From positions 1,364,001 to 1,428,000 of the forward strand of contig JBLDXI010000055.1 of NCBI GenBank assembly GCA_047495785.1: a DNA stretch of 64,000 bases. The letters are read 5' to 3'. Below are positions 48,215 to 59,736 of this stretch, in pieces. The translations under genes were made by a program, and so were the position numbers. The notes beneath the pieces were generated by a model that made no database searches, had not been told where the DNA came from, and saw only the letters and a program-made list of their open reading frames with translations. The stretch is from Lepidodermella squamata. Taxonomy: Eukaryota; Gastrotricha. Position 1 is the first letter of the stretch, and the number at the start of each line of letters is the position of its first letter.

Positions 48215-50697
48215 ATGCTTCGATTTACGGCGGCGCTGTTGCTGCTGCTCATTGCCAGCGGCGCCGAGGCGTCGTACAACCTCGACCTCAACGCCGGCTC
48301 CGATTATTTCCCAACCGTCGCCGAGGCCGATGCGTATAGCTCGACGGAAAATTCAGGTAGTAACTACTTTGGCGGCGAGTCGTCAGCTGGAGCCAATGTG
48401 AAGCCGAGTGCCATTCCAGAATCTAGCGAAACTCCGTTCGTCGAAGTGCAGACAAGCAGCGGCCTCATCCGCGGCTTGCGGCAGCGCATGTCGAACAAGC
48501 GCATAGTTAACACTTTCCTCGGAGTGCCGTACGCCGAAGCGCCGATAGGCCGGCGACGATTCCGCCACGTCGGCCTCGTCGCGCCGTGGCACGGGGTTCG
48601 CAACGCCACGGAGTACGCGCCTGCCTGCTGGCAGTCGGTCGACGACTCGTTCAACCGGCACCCGGGCGTCGAAATGTGGAACCCGCCCGGTGGTCGAATG
48701 GACGAAGACTGTTTGTACGCAAACTTGTGGGTGCCGCACCGTTGCCTCTCCGCGGCTCTCAACGGCGGTTCGCATCGCTGCGCCGTTCTAGTCTGGATCT
48801 ACGGCGGTTCGTTCAACAGCGGAACCGCCAGTCTTGATCTGTACAACGGAGCCCTGCTCGCCTCGTTGCACCACGTCATCGTCGTATCGTTCAACTACCG
48901 CCTCGGCCCGTTCGGTTTCACCTATTTCGGCTCGACAGATTCGGCGCCGGGTAACATGGGCCTCATGGACCAGCAAACTGCACTTCGTTGGATCCACTCA
49001 AATGTCGAACATTTCGGCGGGAATAAGAGCCAAATCACGTTGTTTGGCGAATCAGCTGGCTCGGTTTCCGTTTCTATGCATTTATTCTCCAAGGGCAGCG
49101 AACCTTACTTTCGAAATGCAATCCTTCAAAGCGGCTCGTTATTCGGGCAATGGGCGATTCGAAGCCGAGATCACGCTAAAAAGCGGTCTCTGAACCTCGC
49201 GCGGCTTGTCGGCTGCTTCAGCGGCGGCGATCCAACTAATGTGTCGATGAGTGAAGTCGCATCCTGTATGCAGGGTGTTTCAGCCCGCGAGTTGACCGAA
49301 CAACAGTGGAATTTACAAGAGCGATACTTTGACACGTCGCTGCCGCCGGTTGTCGACGGTCATTTTCTTCATGAATCACCGCAACGCTGCCTAGAAAAAG
49401 GTGAATTCAAGAAAACAAACATCCTATTAGGTGCGAATAAGGACGAAGGCACGTACTTCTTGCTGTACGGACTTCGCGAGGAGGTTTACAAGATTTTCCC
49501 ATCCGAACCGGCGTTGACTCGAGACGCTTACCTCGCTGCATTGCGGCGCATTGTCGGGCCTAATAAGTTGTTGTACGAGATGACAAAGTACGTTTACGAC
49601 GATGCGAAGCCATGGCGCCCGTCGTTTCTTCAGGTGTTGAACGAGGTTGTGGGAGATCGCGAGTTCTTGTGCCCGGTCGTGAGGTTGGCGCGAACCTACG
49701 CAAAAAGTGGCGCCAACGTTTACATGTACCATTTCACTCACCGAACTTCAGTTTCGCCATGGCCAGATTGGATGGGCGTTATTCACGCGGATGAGATCGA
49801 GTACGTGTTCGGCCTACCTCTTCGGTCTAACGTCAAAGTTCAGCAGCCGAATGACGCTGAGGCTGATGATTACACAGCAGTCGTCGGCCCACCAGGCACG
49901 CAACGCTCATCCGATGGCAAGTTCATCAAGTATCCACTGGTAACGAGCCAACACGCGGCGTTGAAGGCGCCTGGCCAGCCCGGCCCTCTACCATCCGGGT
50001 CGCGTAAAACAAGCGAAACTGCATCGCCGGGCGGTTACACCTACAGCGAGTACCGCTTAAGTTGGGCAATGACTAAATTCTGGACTAATTTCGCAAAAAC
50101 CGAGTGAGTTCGATGATTTCTTTGATCGCTCGTGTATATGTTGGGTTTTTTTTCATTTCTAGTGATCCTAATACAGAGACACGCTTCTACCCACCGGCCG
50201 TCAGCGTGTGGCCGCGTTACAGCGTTGCTGACCAAAAGTTTATCTACTTCAACACGAGCCGGTCTTATACGATCGGCAAAGGCCTGCGCCACTCGGAATG
50301 CGTTTACTGGGAGCAAATCGCCGAGACGCATCTCGAACCCAGCGGCGCTGACGTGCTCAACAGTGATTCGGAAGCAGCGCCTATCAACTCTGCCTCATCG
50401 TCTTGTGCCAACTTCATCTGCATAGCCAGCGTTGTCGCACTCATTGCCGCTGGGCTTCTAAACGAGCAGCTAATCTATGTCCCTAATATTACTATTCCGA
50501 TCAAATCCCCTCGTAATACCTGTTCAAACCACAGTAAACTCACGCCGGTTTGCGATGCATCCTCTCTACCTCCTCGAAATCATGTTACATTTGGCAAAGT
50601 CGAGCGAATCGACGTGTCACAGACTGCCAGTAGTTTATGTTCTAGCTCTTCGTTATGTTTCCAGACTCGAAAAAGGTTGTTCAATTCAACTCGATAG
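48215..50697 (+). CDS. Acetylcholinesterase-like carboxylesterase with altered oxyanion hole
   Basis: Exons 48215-50103 and 50163-50697, 807 aa. A signal peptide (MLRFTAALLLLLIASGAEAS) and a low-complexity stretch of about 60 aa precede the alpha/beta-hydrolase fold. Cholinesterase hallmarks are present: FLGVPYAE, EMWNP (the choline-binding Trp, Torpedo W84), EDCLYANLWVP, FGESAG (catalytic Ser), ANKDEGTYFLLYG (Glu) and WMGVIHADEIEYVFGLPL (His). The oxyanion stretch reads YGGSFNSG instead of YGGGFYSG, placing Ser at Torpedo position 119 (codon 48809-48811). An insertion of about 65 residues follows FGLPL. The C-terminus contains CVYWEQ and a hydrophobic segment (FICIASVVALIAAGLL), suggesting membrane or GPI attachment, but about 75 residues follow it, so the 3' end may be spliced differently. 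It would hydrolyse acetylcholine at synapses. Confidence 0.85.
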
Positions 50698-51650
50698 GAA
50701 TGAGAATCCCGTTTCATCCTTCTGACAATTTGTAAATCGTATTTTTTCAATTTAGGTAGGTTCGTAATATTTTGAACTTTTTCATTATTACTAACCCTTG
50801 ATGTATTTACTACAGCCTGTTGATCGGAACGAACCTCTCGCTGAAAGGTTGGCGGCAACGATGGCGAAATGAAAGCGAGGCGGTTGCATTTACTGTATAT
50901 AGCAACTTCCTGTGATAATATATTCGAGAATCAGTTGTTTATTGTATGAAAAATGAGCTATTATGATGCGAGAGCATGCGGAGGAATTGAGAATCTTGGA
51001 AAAAATACTTTGACTATATCATATTATTGCTATTTTTTCATTCTGCGAATTAGTCAGACTCTGATAGGAAATTAGTATTTGAACTTGTATCTTCAATCGA
51101 GGTCCATTTATTGTCCAGCCTTGTAAATTTTTAGAAACTGAATTGCTTATTTTTCTATGAAAAGACAAATTCCTACTTGTATTTCTTACGTTTCATCGGT
51201 TTTCTGAATGATGTTGGGTATGAATTTGACTCAGTTATACCTTACTTCAGTTCTTCTCAATCTTTTTATTTCATGTTTTTTCCCTCAATTTTATTTTTAT
51301 CTGAGTAATCTTCCAAGCTCATCAGCTTCGGCCAATCATATGTTGTTTAGTTTTATTTGTAAATGTATGAAAAAAATTAAATATATGGATTACTTTTTTT
51401 GAATGCCATCTCCAGCCGAGCCTTATTGTAAAAATAAACAAATACGTCACTTTGTCATCATTAAAATGTTATTGCGAATTTCTATCAGAACTAAGATGAT
51501 GCCATGCACAATTAAAATGTCAATTATCTATAATATACGAAATCGAAAGTTCGCGAGAAAATAAAACGAAAAATAATTGAGCAATTAATTTTCAAAATCA
51601 TCAGCTCATTGCGAAAGCTGAAAGTCAAATAACTTTTTTTTCGTTGGGAA
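50698..51650. other. Spacer between cholinesterase and phosphatase-like genes
   Basis: About 950 bp, AT-rich, with no supported coding sequence, no repeat and no clear regulatory site seen. Confidence 0.4.
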
Positions 51651-53756
51651 ATGTTGAAATTTCAAATACTCAATTGCTTGTTACTTCTGGGTGGCTCGGT
51701 AATAGCCGACCGAGGGCATGAATCACGTGGTATGAATCATCAAGCTCATCATTTCGAGCATGAAGAACACCCGTCGTCTGCATTTTGTCGCCGCGACTTG
51801 ACCACTCTCCGCCAGCTGCTAGTTGTATTCCGACATGGAGACCGCACGCCTGAGGCTACTTTCCCGAACGACATGTACAAAGAAGATACGTGGCCTAATG
51901 GCTTTTCACAGCTGACAACGCGAGGCGTCGAGCGGACGTACGAACTTGGAACGTGGATGCGACAATGCTACGGCTCGTTCTTGCACAAAAATGTCAGCCC
52001 AAAGCGGGTCTACGTCAGGTCTAGCGACTACGACAGGACGCTGCAGAGTGCCAACGCCATGCTAGCCGGGGCCTACCCACCGTCGAACAACTACCAAACT
52101 GGAACTCAGGTAAAATTCCTAGATTTACCATATGCTTTTGCATTCCAATTTTTCCAGACCTGGGGCGAGACTTGTGCTGTGAAATTGGGCCAGCTATGGC
52201 AGCCGTTTTCGGTTCATACGATGCCCGAGCGGCTTGATTCGCTGATGCTGGGTCACAAATTTTGCCCTCGCTACGACGAACTCACCTACGAACTTAACAA
52301 CGCGCCGAAAACTCGCCACATGTTGGAAAGAGACATGAAATTCGTTGAGAAGCTTGTCAAGAAATCAGGCGTCAACTCGAAAGATTTTATCGTGAGAAAT
52401 TATTTAAAAAAATTAAAAGAAATTATGAATATTTTTCCAGAAAATCATCAACATCGTCCAAGGCGCAGTTTTGACCGAAGTTGAGAACGGCCGAACCCCG
52501 GTTCACTGGCTGAATTCTGAAAACGACATCGATCGGTTGGCTTACTACCGAGATTTCATCGTTGCCTTGTACTTCAAGAATCCCGAGTTGGTTAAAATTG
52601 TCAGTGGAAAGATGGTTCTTGTAAGTTATTTTGAGTTTGAAGTTGAAAACAGGATTTGAACATTTGAACTTTTCCTTAGGAAATTCTTGAGAGGCTGTTG
52701 GCTCGAGCTGCCGGTGCCTCTGAGCTGGAACATGTTGTTTATTCGGGCCATGCAGCCGGCCTCGAAGGCATTCTTGCCAGTCTAGGTGTTTTGAGCTGGC
52801 TCGGCTACCGAGAGCCTCCATACGGTTCCGCTGTTCTCTTCGAACTCCACCAGCTGAGCGACGTAAGGAAACTCAAGCTCTTTGCCTATTTAATTTTGAT
52901 TTTCTTGTTCAAGGGCTCGCATGCGGTGGCGACGTTCTACCGGAATTCATCTGTCCACCCGCCAATTCCCCTACCGCTTGCTGACTGCCGAACCTTTATC
53001 GAAGACAGCTGGAGCGATGAAAGCAAGGAAGATCACAAGGACGTGAGCATCGGTAAAGCACAGCCTGCATTCCTCATGAAGAGTAAGAAGACCAAGGTGT
53101 CTAAAAGCAGTGGTAGCGACGAAAAGGTCAGCTCAAAGCACCGCCGCCAAACGTTGTGTCTGCTCAAGGATTTCAAGAATGTGCTCATAAAGAAGGCAAC
53201 GCGCGACCACGACGCTGATTGCAAGTCGAAGAAGCCGTGGCATTTTGCTGCCGAGCCTGAGAAGAAAGCTATTTCGGTGTCTTCCGCTGAATCCGAATCG
53301 AAGGACATGGAGAAAAAGATGATGAAGGGCATGAAGAGAAAGACGCATCGCATCGCTAAGAAGAAGCAATCGTCACTTCAAGATTTCATCAAGTCTATGG
53401 AGAATGACATTGGTGATTCAAAGGGTATGAAGAAGTTGGAGAAACTGAAGGAGTTAGCCGGTCGTCGTCACCGCGAGAAGAAAACTCGCCGCTCATCTAA
53501 TTCATCATCTGGCGCGGAAAAGGCGCGCTACAAAAAGCAACGAAAAGCAAAAGAACACAGATCTTCATCATCTGGCGATGACTCAGAGAAGAAAGCTCAC
53601 CATCAGAAGTCAAATCGCCATAAGAAAGAGCAGCGCAAGTCGAAGGAAGATGGCGGGAAGAAGCATCGACGCGGCAAAAGGGCTCTATCTGAAGCCGACG
53701 TGCAAGGCTCAGATGACACGGAGACTTCGAAAGCGGCAACTGTTGCAGCTGAGTAG
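51651..53756 (+). CDS. Histidine-acid-phosphatase-like protein with Lys/Ser-rich tail, copy 1
   Basis: Exons 51651-52109, 52158-52391, 52441-52620, 52680-52862, 52914-53756; 632 aa. A signal peptide (about residues 1-19) is followed by the histidine acid phosphatase fold. The catalytic RHGDRTP is intact at residues 61-67. The second catalytic motif, normally His-Asp, reads SGHA (His315-Ala316), so the usual acid/base Asp is missing. The standard C-terminal end (CxLxxF...C) is present as TLCLLKDFKNVLIKKATRDH followed by DADC. It is separated from the core (PLPLADC) by an inserted hydrophilic loop. A highly basic Lys/Ser/Arg tail of about 200 residues follows. It is probably secreted or lysosomal. 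Weak or altered phosphatase activity is likely. AATAAA is at 53846-53851. It is a tandem paralogue of the next gene. Confidence 0.82.
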
Positions 53757-54627
53757 CTTGTCTGATATACACTGGAACAATGAAGACATTCCAAATTGAT
53801 TACCCTATATTTATTCAAATTGTGAACTTTATTTCTGATCGAAAGAATAAAAATTATTGCTTGAAGCTTCGCCAATTGTTCATTTATTTCCAAAATAATA
53901 ATTTTGGTAGTTTTCATGGATTGAAGCATGGGTGGCTCATGCAATGTTATGCATTCTGTGGTATGATAAGCAAACAAAGATAAACAAGAAGTTCACCATA
54001 TAATGAATAATGAAGTACCTGCTAGAGCTATAATTTGAGACTTGAAAAATTGCTTTTTGAAAATTGAAACAAATTTGAAGCATTTGTCAAGACCTCATGA
54101 AATCTTCGGGACAGCTCGTTTTTGTCCTTAAAGGCTTTCCCACATCAATGACCGAAGTAAAGCTAGGCTGGATCGCAGCTGGACCATAGCCGCAAATGCG
54201 CATTATCAAGTGCTGATGCTTAACAAATGACCTAATCACGCTATAGTTTTTTTCGACGTTGATCATTTTTTCAACTATGATTTCATTCGTTTATTAGGCA
54301 GGTAAAGCAATAACTCAACTTTGATTTACCTATGTATTTGATCTCACTAAAGGACAGAATCGGCAATGGATTTTGGAATCCTCACCTGAAATGGAAAAAA
54401 TTTGAAAATCTAATGACCTGGCCCTAGGCTGGACATAGACTAATTCGTGGCAATTATCGATGCAGTTTATTATTCCATCCGATCTGATTCATTGTTATCA
54501 ATTTTTCAAATTAATTTCAGACGAAGATGGACGCTTCGTCATTTTAAATCTTCCTTAATTGGGCCCTATCCAGCGAATGCAACGATCGAAAATATCTCAC
54601 TACCAGTAGCGATCATTTCTTGTAAAA
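53757..54627. other. Spacer between the two phosphatase-like genes
   Basis: About 870 bp containing the 3'UTR of copy 1 (AATAAA 53846-53851) and the promoter region of copy 2. No ORF is supported. Confidence 0.4.
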
Positions 54628-56496
54628 ATGAAATCGATGATTAAATTGTTGTGTTCAACGCTGTTGTTAGGCCTCGCTGACTTGGCGGCCGGCTACTACA
54701 ACTACGGCATGGCTGATGGGCGCTTTAATGGCAAAAGCGAGCATCCGTCAGCGTTCTGCAAGCGGGACATGTCGACCCTGCGCCAAGTCATCACCATTTC
54801 GCGCTACGGCGACATCACGCCGGTGACGACTTTCCCTAACGATATTTACCAGGAGAGCTCGTGGCCGTCCGGTTTCGGCCAGTTGACGCGACGCGGCATC
54901 GAGCGATCGTACGAGTTCGGCCAGTGGATGCGCAGCTGCTACGGCGCCTTCCTGCATAAAAATGTCAGCCCGCGCCGTGTCTACGCCCGTTCGAGCGACT
55001 ACGACCGCACGTTGATGAGCGCCCAGGCTGTACTCGCTGGTGCTTACCCGCCGAGCTCGGGTTTCCAGACTGGTAACCAACGTTGGGGCGAAACATGTGC
55101 CTATCGCCTTGGCCAGCTGTGGCAGCCGTTCTCAGTGCATACGGTGCCAACGAGATACGACCGGCTACTTCGCGGCAATCTCAACTGCCCACGTTTCGAA
55201 GAGCTGACCCACGAAATCGACTTCTCGAAGAAGGCTAAAAAAATGCTGGGTAAGCTAGCGATATAAGTTGTTTTCAATAAATCTCTATGATTCATTTCCC
55301 AGCTCCGCATAAAGCCTTCTTAGATAAACTGGCGTACAAAGCCGGCATCAAGTCTAAAGATTTAGTCGTAAGTTGGAGAAGCTTTTCTTTTGACTGATAG
55401 TTTTGCTTTCTTTTTCCTAGAAAATAGTTTCTATCGTTGAAAGCGCAGTTTTAGCCGAAGTAGAAAACGGCCGTGTCCCTGTTGACTGGCTCAACACTGA
55501 GACCGATCTCGACAAACTGGCCTACCTACGCGACATGATTGTCAAGCTGTACTTTGAAAATCCCGAACTGACGCGTCTGGTCAGCGGTAAAATGGTGCAT
55601 GAAATCCTCGAGCGGCTGTTTGCACGCGCTTCTGGCACTTCCAGCCTGGAACACATCATGTATTCGGGCCACAGCACCGTCATGGAGGGTATGCTGGCCA
55701 GTCTGGGTGTTCTGCATATGCTTGGCTATCGTGAACCACCATATGCTTCAACTATCATATTCGAGCTTCACAAAATTACAGATGTAATTTTTTATTATGT
55801 TTTCCATGATTTTTCCCAAAGAGGAGGCAATTTTTTTATGCCAAGTTTTGTACCAAACAGAAGTCGTTCGGTGTTGCTGTTTACTACCGCAATTCTACCA
55901 CCCGTGAACCTATGCCGCTCCCGATTCCAGGCTGCAACACTCGCCACAACGTCGAAGTTTTCAGTCAAGAGGACGATAGCGACAGCTCGGAGGAGGCACG
56001 AAGCCTCGAAAGTCAAGCGGAGAGTCAAGGCCGCGAACAGCCAACTTTCGTGGGCGAGAAAGCCGCAGAAACTGCACCTGGTGTCGTGAGCCGCGCGAAG
56101 CGCGAGGCCGGCCCAGCGCCACCACAACTGTTGGCTCATGCGAAGAAAGGCGGCGAGCATAAGAAGAGCGAGAAAAAGCGACGAATGCGCCCTAAGAACA
56201 AGAGCAAATCGAGGAAACACCGACTGACGTTGTGCACGCTCAAAGATTTCAAGCGCGTTATGATCAAAAAAGCGACGCAAACGCACGATTTGGACTGCAA
56301 GGCCCGGTTGCCGAGCAAGCCTAAAAAAGCCCCCACCAGCGTCGAGACGAAGATTCATCCTCACGCGAAGAAAAACTCGCAGTCCAAGGAACTGCAACGC
56401 TCGAGGGAAGAGAACCGCCATCGCCGTAAATGGGCTTCTATCTCTGAATCGGACTCGGTTTCGCGAGGCCGCGCTGAGCCTGCCAAAGCTGCTTGA
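54628..56496 (+). CDS. Histidine-acid-phosphatase-like pseudoenzyme with basic tail, copy 2
   Basis: Exons 54628-55249, 55303-55367, 55421-55783, 55846-56496; 566 aa. A signal peptide (MKSMIKLLCSTLLLGLADLA) leads into the same fold as copy 1, with shared segments such as FLHKNVSP, SSDYDRTL, LAGAYPPS, GQLWQPFSVHT and LASLGVL. The nucleophile motif RHGDRTP is changed to RYGDITP (residues 59-65): the phosphate-accepting His is Tyr and the second Arg is Ile. The His-Asp motif is GHS (His313-Ser314). It cannot work by the normal mechanism. As in copy 1, an acidic-then-basic insertion separates PLPIPGC from TLCTLKDFKRVMIKKATQTH, and a Lys/Arg-rich tail ends the protein. The reading frame is open and splice signals are good, so it is a kept gene, not debris. 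AATAAA is at 56556-56561. Confidence 0.82.
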
Positions 56497-56659
56497 TTGA
56501 TGTAAACTAAAGTGTGACTTATTGATTCAAATTTTGAAAAATGTATTTGCAAAGAAATAAACAATACGTTATTTATTGATTTCCGTAAAACCGATTTTTT
56601 ACAAGTATAACAGCAAAAATGATTTTTTTTCAGCATGTTTTGTAATGTTATCGGGCTGT

Positions 56660-58181
56660 TTATGGTGCTTCGTTACGAGTCAGCGCGTATGAGTCCTCCT
56701 GACGGCGTGACTTTTTGCTTGTGCTGCCAGTGTTTTTGCTCCGTTTTTTGTACAGTTGCTCCTTCGCCGTGGGCTGTGGCGAGCTGTTGCCGCGAAAATT
56801 TGAGCCTATCATGATTGCCGTAGCTGCGCCAGCCATCAGCGACCCGCTCAATGATCGCCGAACTGCGTTGTTTCTGCGCGAAAATGTCTCGAGGCAAGGG
56901 CATAGCTTATCGGCGAGGAAACGCCGGTAAGCTGAGCTGCACGTGCAAAGAACCAGAAAAACTGAACTGTATTCGAGCAGCATTAGCACTACGGCGACGA
57001 CGTGGAAGACGCGAAACGCCTGTGTTGTCAACACAGAGCGGCCCCAGATAACAGCGGCTGAAGTCGGGCTCAACAGGGTGCACGGGAATTCGGCGATGAG
57101 GATCAGCAGAATCATAACAACCACTGTTATTGTTAGCGACTTTTGGCGCCGTTTATTCTGCTCTACGCTATTGCCTTGGTAAGTTCCTGCGGTTATAGAT
57201 CTAAAGAGGGAGTAAACCAGCAGCAGCAGGAATATCAGCAATAATAAGATGGATCCTAGCAGGAAAAGGAATTTGACTAAAATATCTGACTACTTAGGCA
57301 ATAGCCTTGCTTACCGTAATTGAACATGATTAGTCTAACGTTTGAGTAAACTTTGAAGCCCCAAGCCGACCCAACCGAAGTCCACCGGTAGGCAACGCAT
57401 TTGTAATCATCGTGAACTTTGACTGCGAACAGCCTAGGAATGCTCACAATAGCTGAGGTCAGCCAAATCCAAGCGCAGGCGTATAGAGCTCGCGTCTTGC
57501 TATTTTCGGCCGTTATTTGCTTATTCAGCATATCGATGAAAAAATATCTGAAATTTAGAAAGTTTTAGCGTTAATCAGGGTTCTCGCCCATCATCCTATT
57601 TACCTATCAACGATAAGCGCAACAGAAGTTATTAGCGACCAAGTTGAGGCTAGACTTCCAACCGGCCACAAGACGTAAGCGTAGAAGTAGGCATTTCGAA
57701 AAACTTCAAACTCAGGAATATTGGACATTGTATCGATGCAGTAGTTGAGCAAAGCTAGGAAGTTGGCGATAGATAGGAATAACAGGTAGACAAACGATGA
57801 CGTGTTATGCCGCCTGTCTGCCAGGACGACGATGTTGGCAATGTTGCCTAGAACGCCGACCAAGGTGAGTACAATGACGAGATAGCCGAACAAGTTGTCG
57901 CCGGGCGTTAATTCATTGCCGTTGACGGGCCTTGATCGGCACCCTGGAGGAGCAGCAGTTGGATGAAAAGCCATCGCCTGAGTGAAGTCGGCCGTTGTAG
58001 GATAAGTTGTATCTGCCTTCGTTGTCATGATCGTCGTCGTTGTTGTAGTCCTCAGCAGTTTAGTCGTCGGCCTGCTTGTAGCAATCGATCGAGCCACAGT
58101 GGCTAAATACGTGATATCGTCGTAATCATCGTCGAGATAATTAGGTGGCGTTGGGAAATGAAAAATGACGGGCTCCGCCAT
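56660..58181 (-). CDS. Rhodopsin-class G protein-coupled receptor (peptide-receptor-like)
   Basis: Minus strand exons 58181-57604, 57547-57315, 57276-56660; 475 aa. A Thr-rich N-terminus of about 95 residues precedes seven hydrophobic helices. TM1 carries GNIANIVVL. TM2 carries FLSIANFLALL. TM3 ends in VDRY, with the intron splitting the Arg codon of DRY. TM4 carries WIWLTSAIVSIPRL, TM5 is Leu-rich, TM6 has EFPC in place of CWxP, and TM7 has EYSSVF in place of NPxxY. ECL2 has a Cys (YKCVAY) but the usual Cys at the top of TM3 is absent. The cytosolic tail is basic (KKRSKNTGSTSKKSRRQ). It is nearest in feel to invertebrate FMRFamide/myosuppressin-type receptors; the ligand is unknown. AATAAA at 56577-56572 opposes that of the upstream convergent gene. 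Confidence 0.78.
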
Positions 58182-59510
58182 TTCCTCAATCCAAGGAATT
58201 TTCCTAAGTTGATGCAGTTTTACGAACTTTATAAAAACTGAAAAATATTATTAGCATAAAATTATTTGCGTAAATAACTTCAACCCAGTTAAAAGAGAAG
58301 GAGAGAGCAATAAAACACGTTGAAAAATCAATCGCAAAATTGTTTGGGCCAGAATGGGAGGCGGGAAGCAAAGCATATACAGATTGATTTTGGTATCCAT
58401 TTTTTTTTATTAATTTATTATTGACTCGACAAGCTCTCGGAAAAACAGGGCATACAGGAATTAGTAGCCGCACTCGACATTGCGCAGCACACTCGGAGGT
58501 GATGGCTGTATTCGGCGAGTTCGGTCAACAGCTCTTTTGCTCGCTTTTAGAAGGAAATATACTGCATCGAACTTAAGTATCCGACACTTCCGAAAGCCGA
58601 ACAGCTATCGATCAACACGCCGTATGCATGTTATGCTTGCCAGGAAACATCAACTTTTATGAAAGTAATGATTCCTTCGCGGTTGAATGAGCCTATCGTT
58701 TAACGCGAATGCGACGGCAGCTCGTAATAGCGCAACAAAAAGAAATATTATTATCAATTTTCGCGCGAACATTGTGTGCATGGCAAATATAAAAAAAAAC
58801 ATTCATTAGTAAAAACAATGCAATTAACATTATCGCCATTTGTGCGGCGCCGCGCGCATCATTCGGGCATCTCAAGTGATGCGAATCGCCACCGCATACG
58901 AGACAGCGCAAAGCGCGAAATTCGAAATTGTCCTCTTTGCAGCCAAAATTAAGGCGGCACCAGAGGCAGTAGTGGCAGGTCGACATGTAGGGGTAAATAT
59001 TTTCATCCAACTGATTCGATTTATCTTGTCGACACTTTCATCATTATTACTGCTGCCCTGGTGTAATTCAAGATATTACGACAAGATTGTATACGATGGT
59101 ATTTTCAATCGATCGTCTACTCCGCTTGAATGGCTCAGCAATTAGGTGACAAAGCAGGGTGGCTGCGAGGTTTCTACTTACTAAAATAATAGCTTTTTAT
59201 ATGACAACGAGTCCTTAAAAATCTATAAAGTTCTTTGCGCAGGCGGATGATTGCGACTTGAGTGGACATTGAAATTTGAGTCCAAGTTTTAGAACTTAAC
59301 CCTGTAACAAAAGTCGAAATTCTAGTTCGCTTTACGCTACTCAAATTCGTTTATTCTGCGCTAAGGCTGTGAAGAAATTTCGTAAAGAATCCCAGGTTAA
59401 CAAGGATCCGTAATAGTCATAAATTTACTCACATTGCATAACTACTATAATATCAGAAAAGGCGATAATACATTCCTATAATACGTATTATAGGCCAAAC
59501 GTTTTGCCGC
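58182..59510. other. Spacer upstream of the GPCR
   Basis: About 1.3 kb with no supported gene. It contains one GGCGCC (58846-58851) in a GCGC-rich patch and presumably the GPCR promoter. Confidence 0.35.
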
Positions 59511-59523
59511 TTTATTCTCCAAT

Positions 59524-59736
59524 TTACAAGTGGCGCTTCGATTCGTCGATATCGAGGCCAATTGCAACTCGTGAACGATGCAACTTGTTGCGTACAGGCT
59601 CAGCAGGCTTGCTTGTCGAAGATTTCTGCGAAACTTGTCCAGATTGTTGTTGGCTGTCAGAAGAGATCGATTTTGAAGCACTAATATACATATTAGTATG
59701 AACTGTAGGTGAGTTATACCTGCTCTGGCTATCCAT
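59524..59736 (-). CDS. Possible small protein or terminal exon
   Basis: A 70-aa minus-strand ORF starting MDSQSRYNSP, rich in Ser and Gln, ending ESKRHL. The stop (59526-59524) is followed 8 bp later by AATAAA (59516-59511). It has no recognised family. The composition and the poly(A) signal hint at a real 3' end, perhaps with upstream exons. It could be chance. Confidence 0.25.
   Translation of the reverse strand: MDSQSRYNSPTVHTNMYISASKSISSDSQQQSGQVSQKSSTSKPAEPVRNKLHRSRVAIGLDIDESKRHL

Noticed and set aside
48364-48775. Overlapping antisense ORFs within the cholinesterase exon
   Set aside because: The plus-strand frame has unmistakable cholinesterase motifs; the antisense ORFs reflect codon bias.
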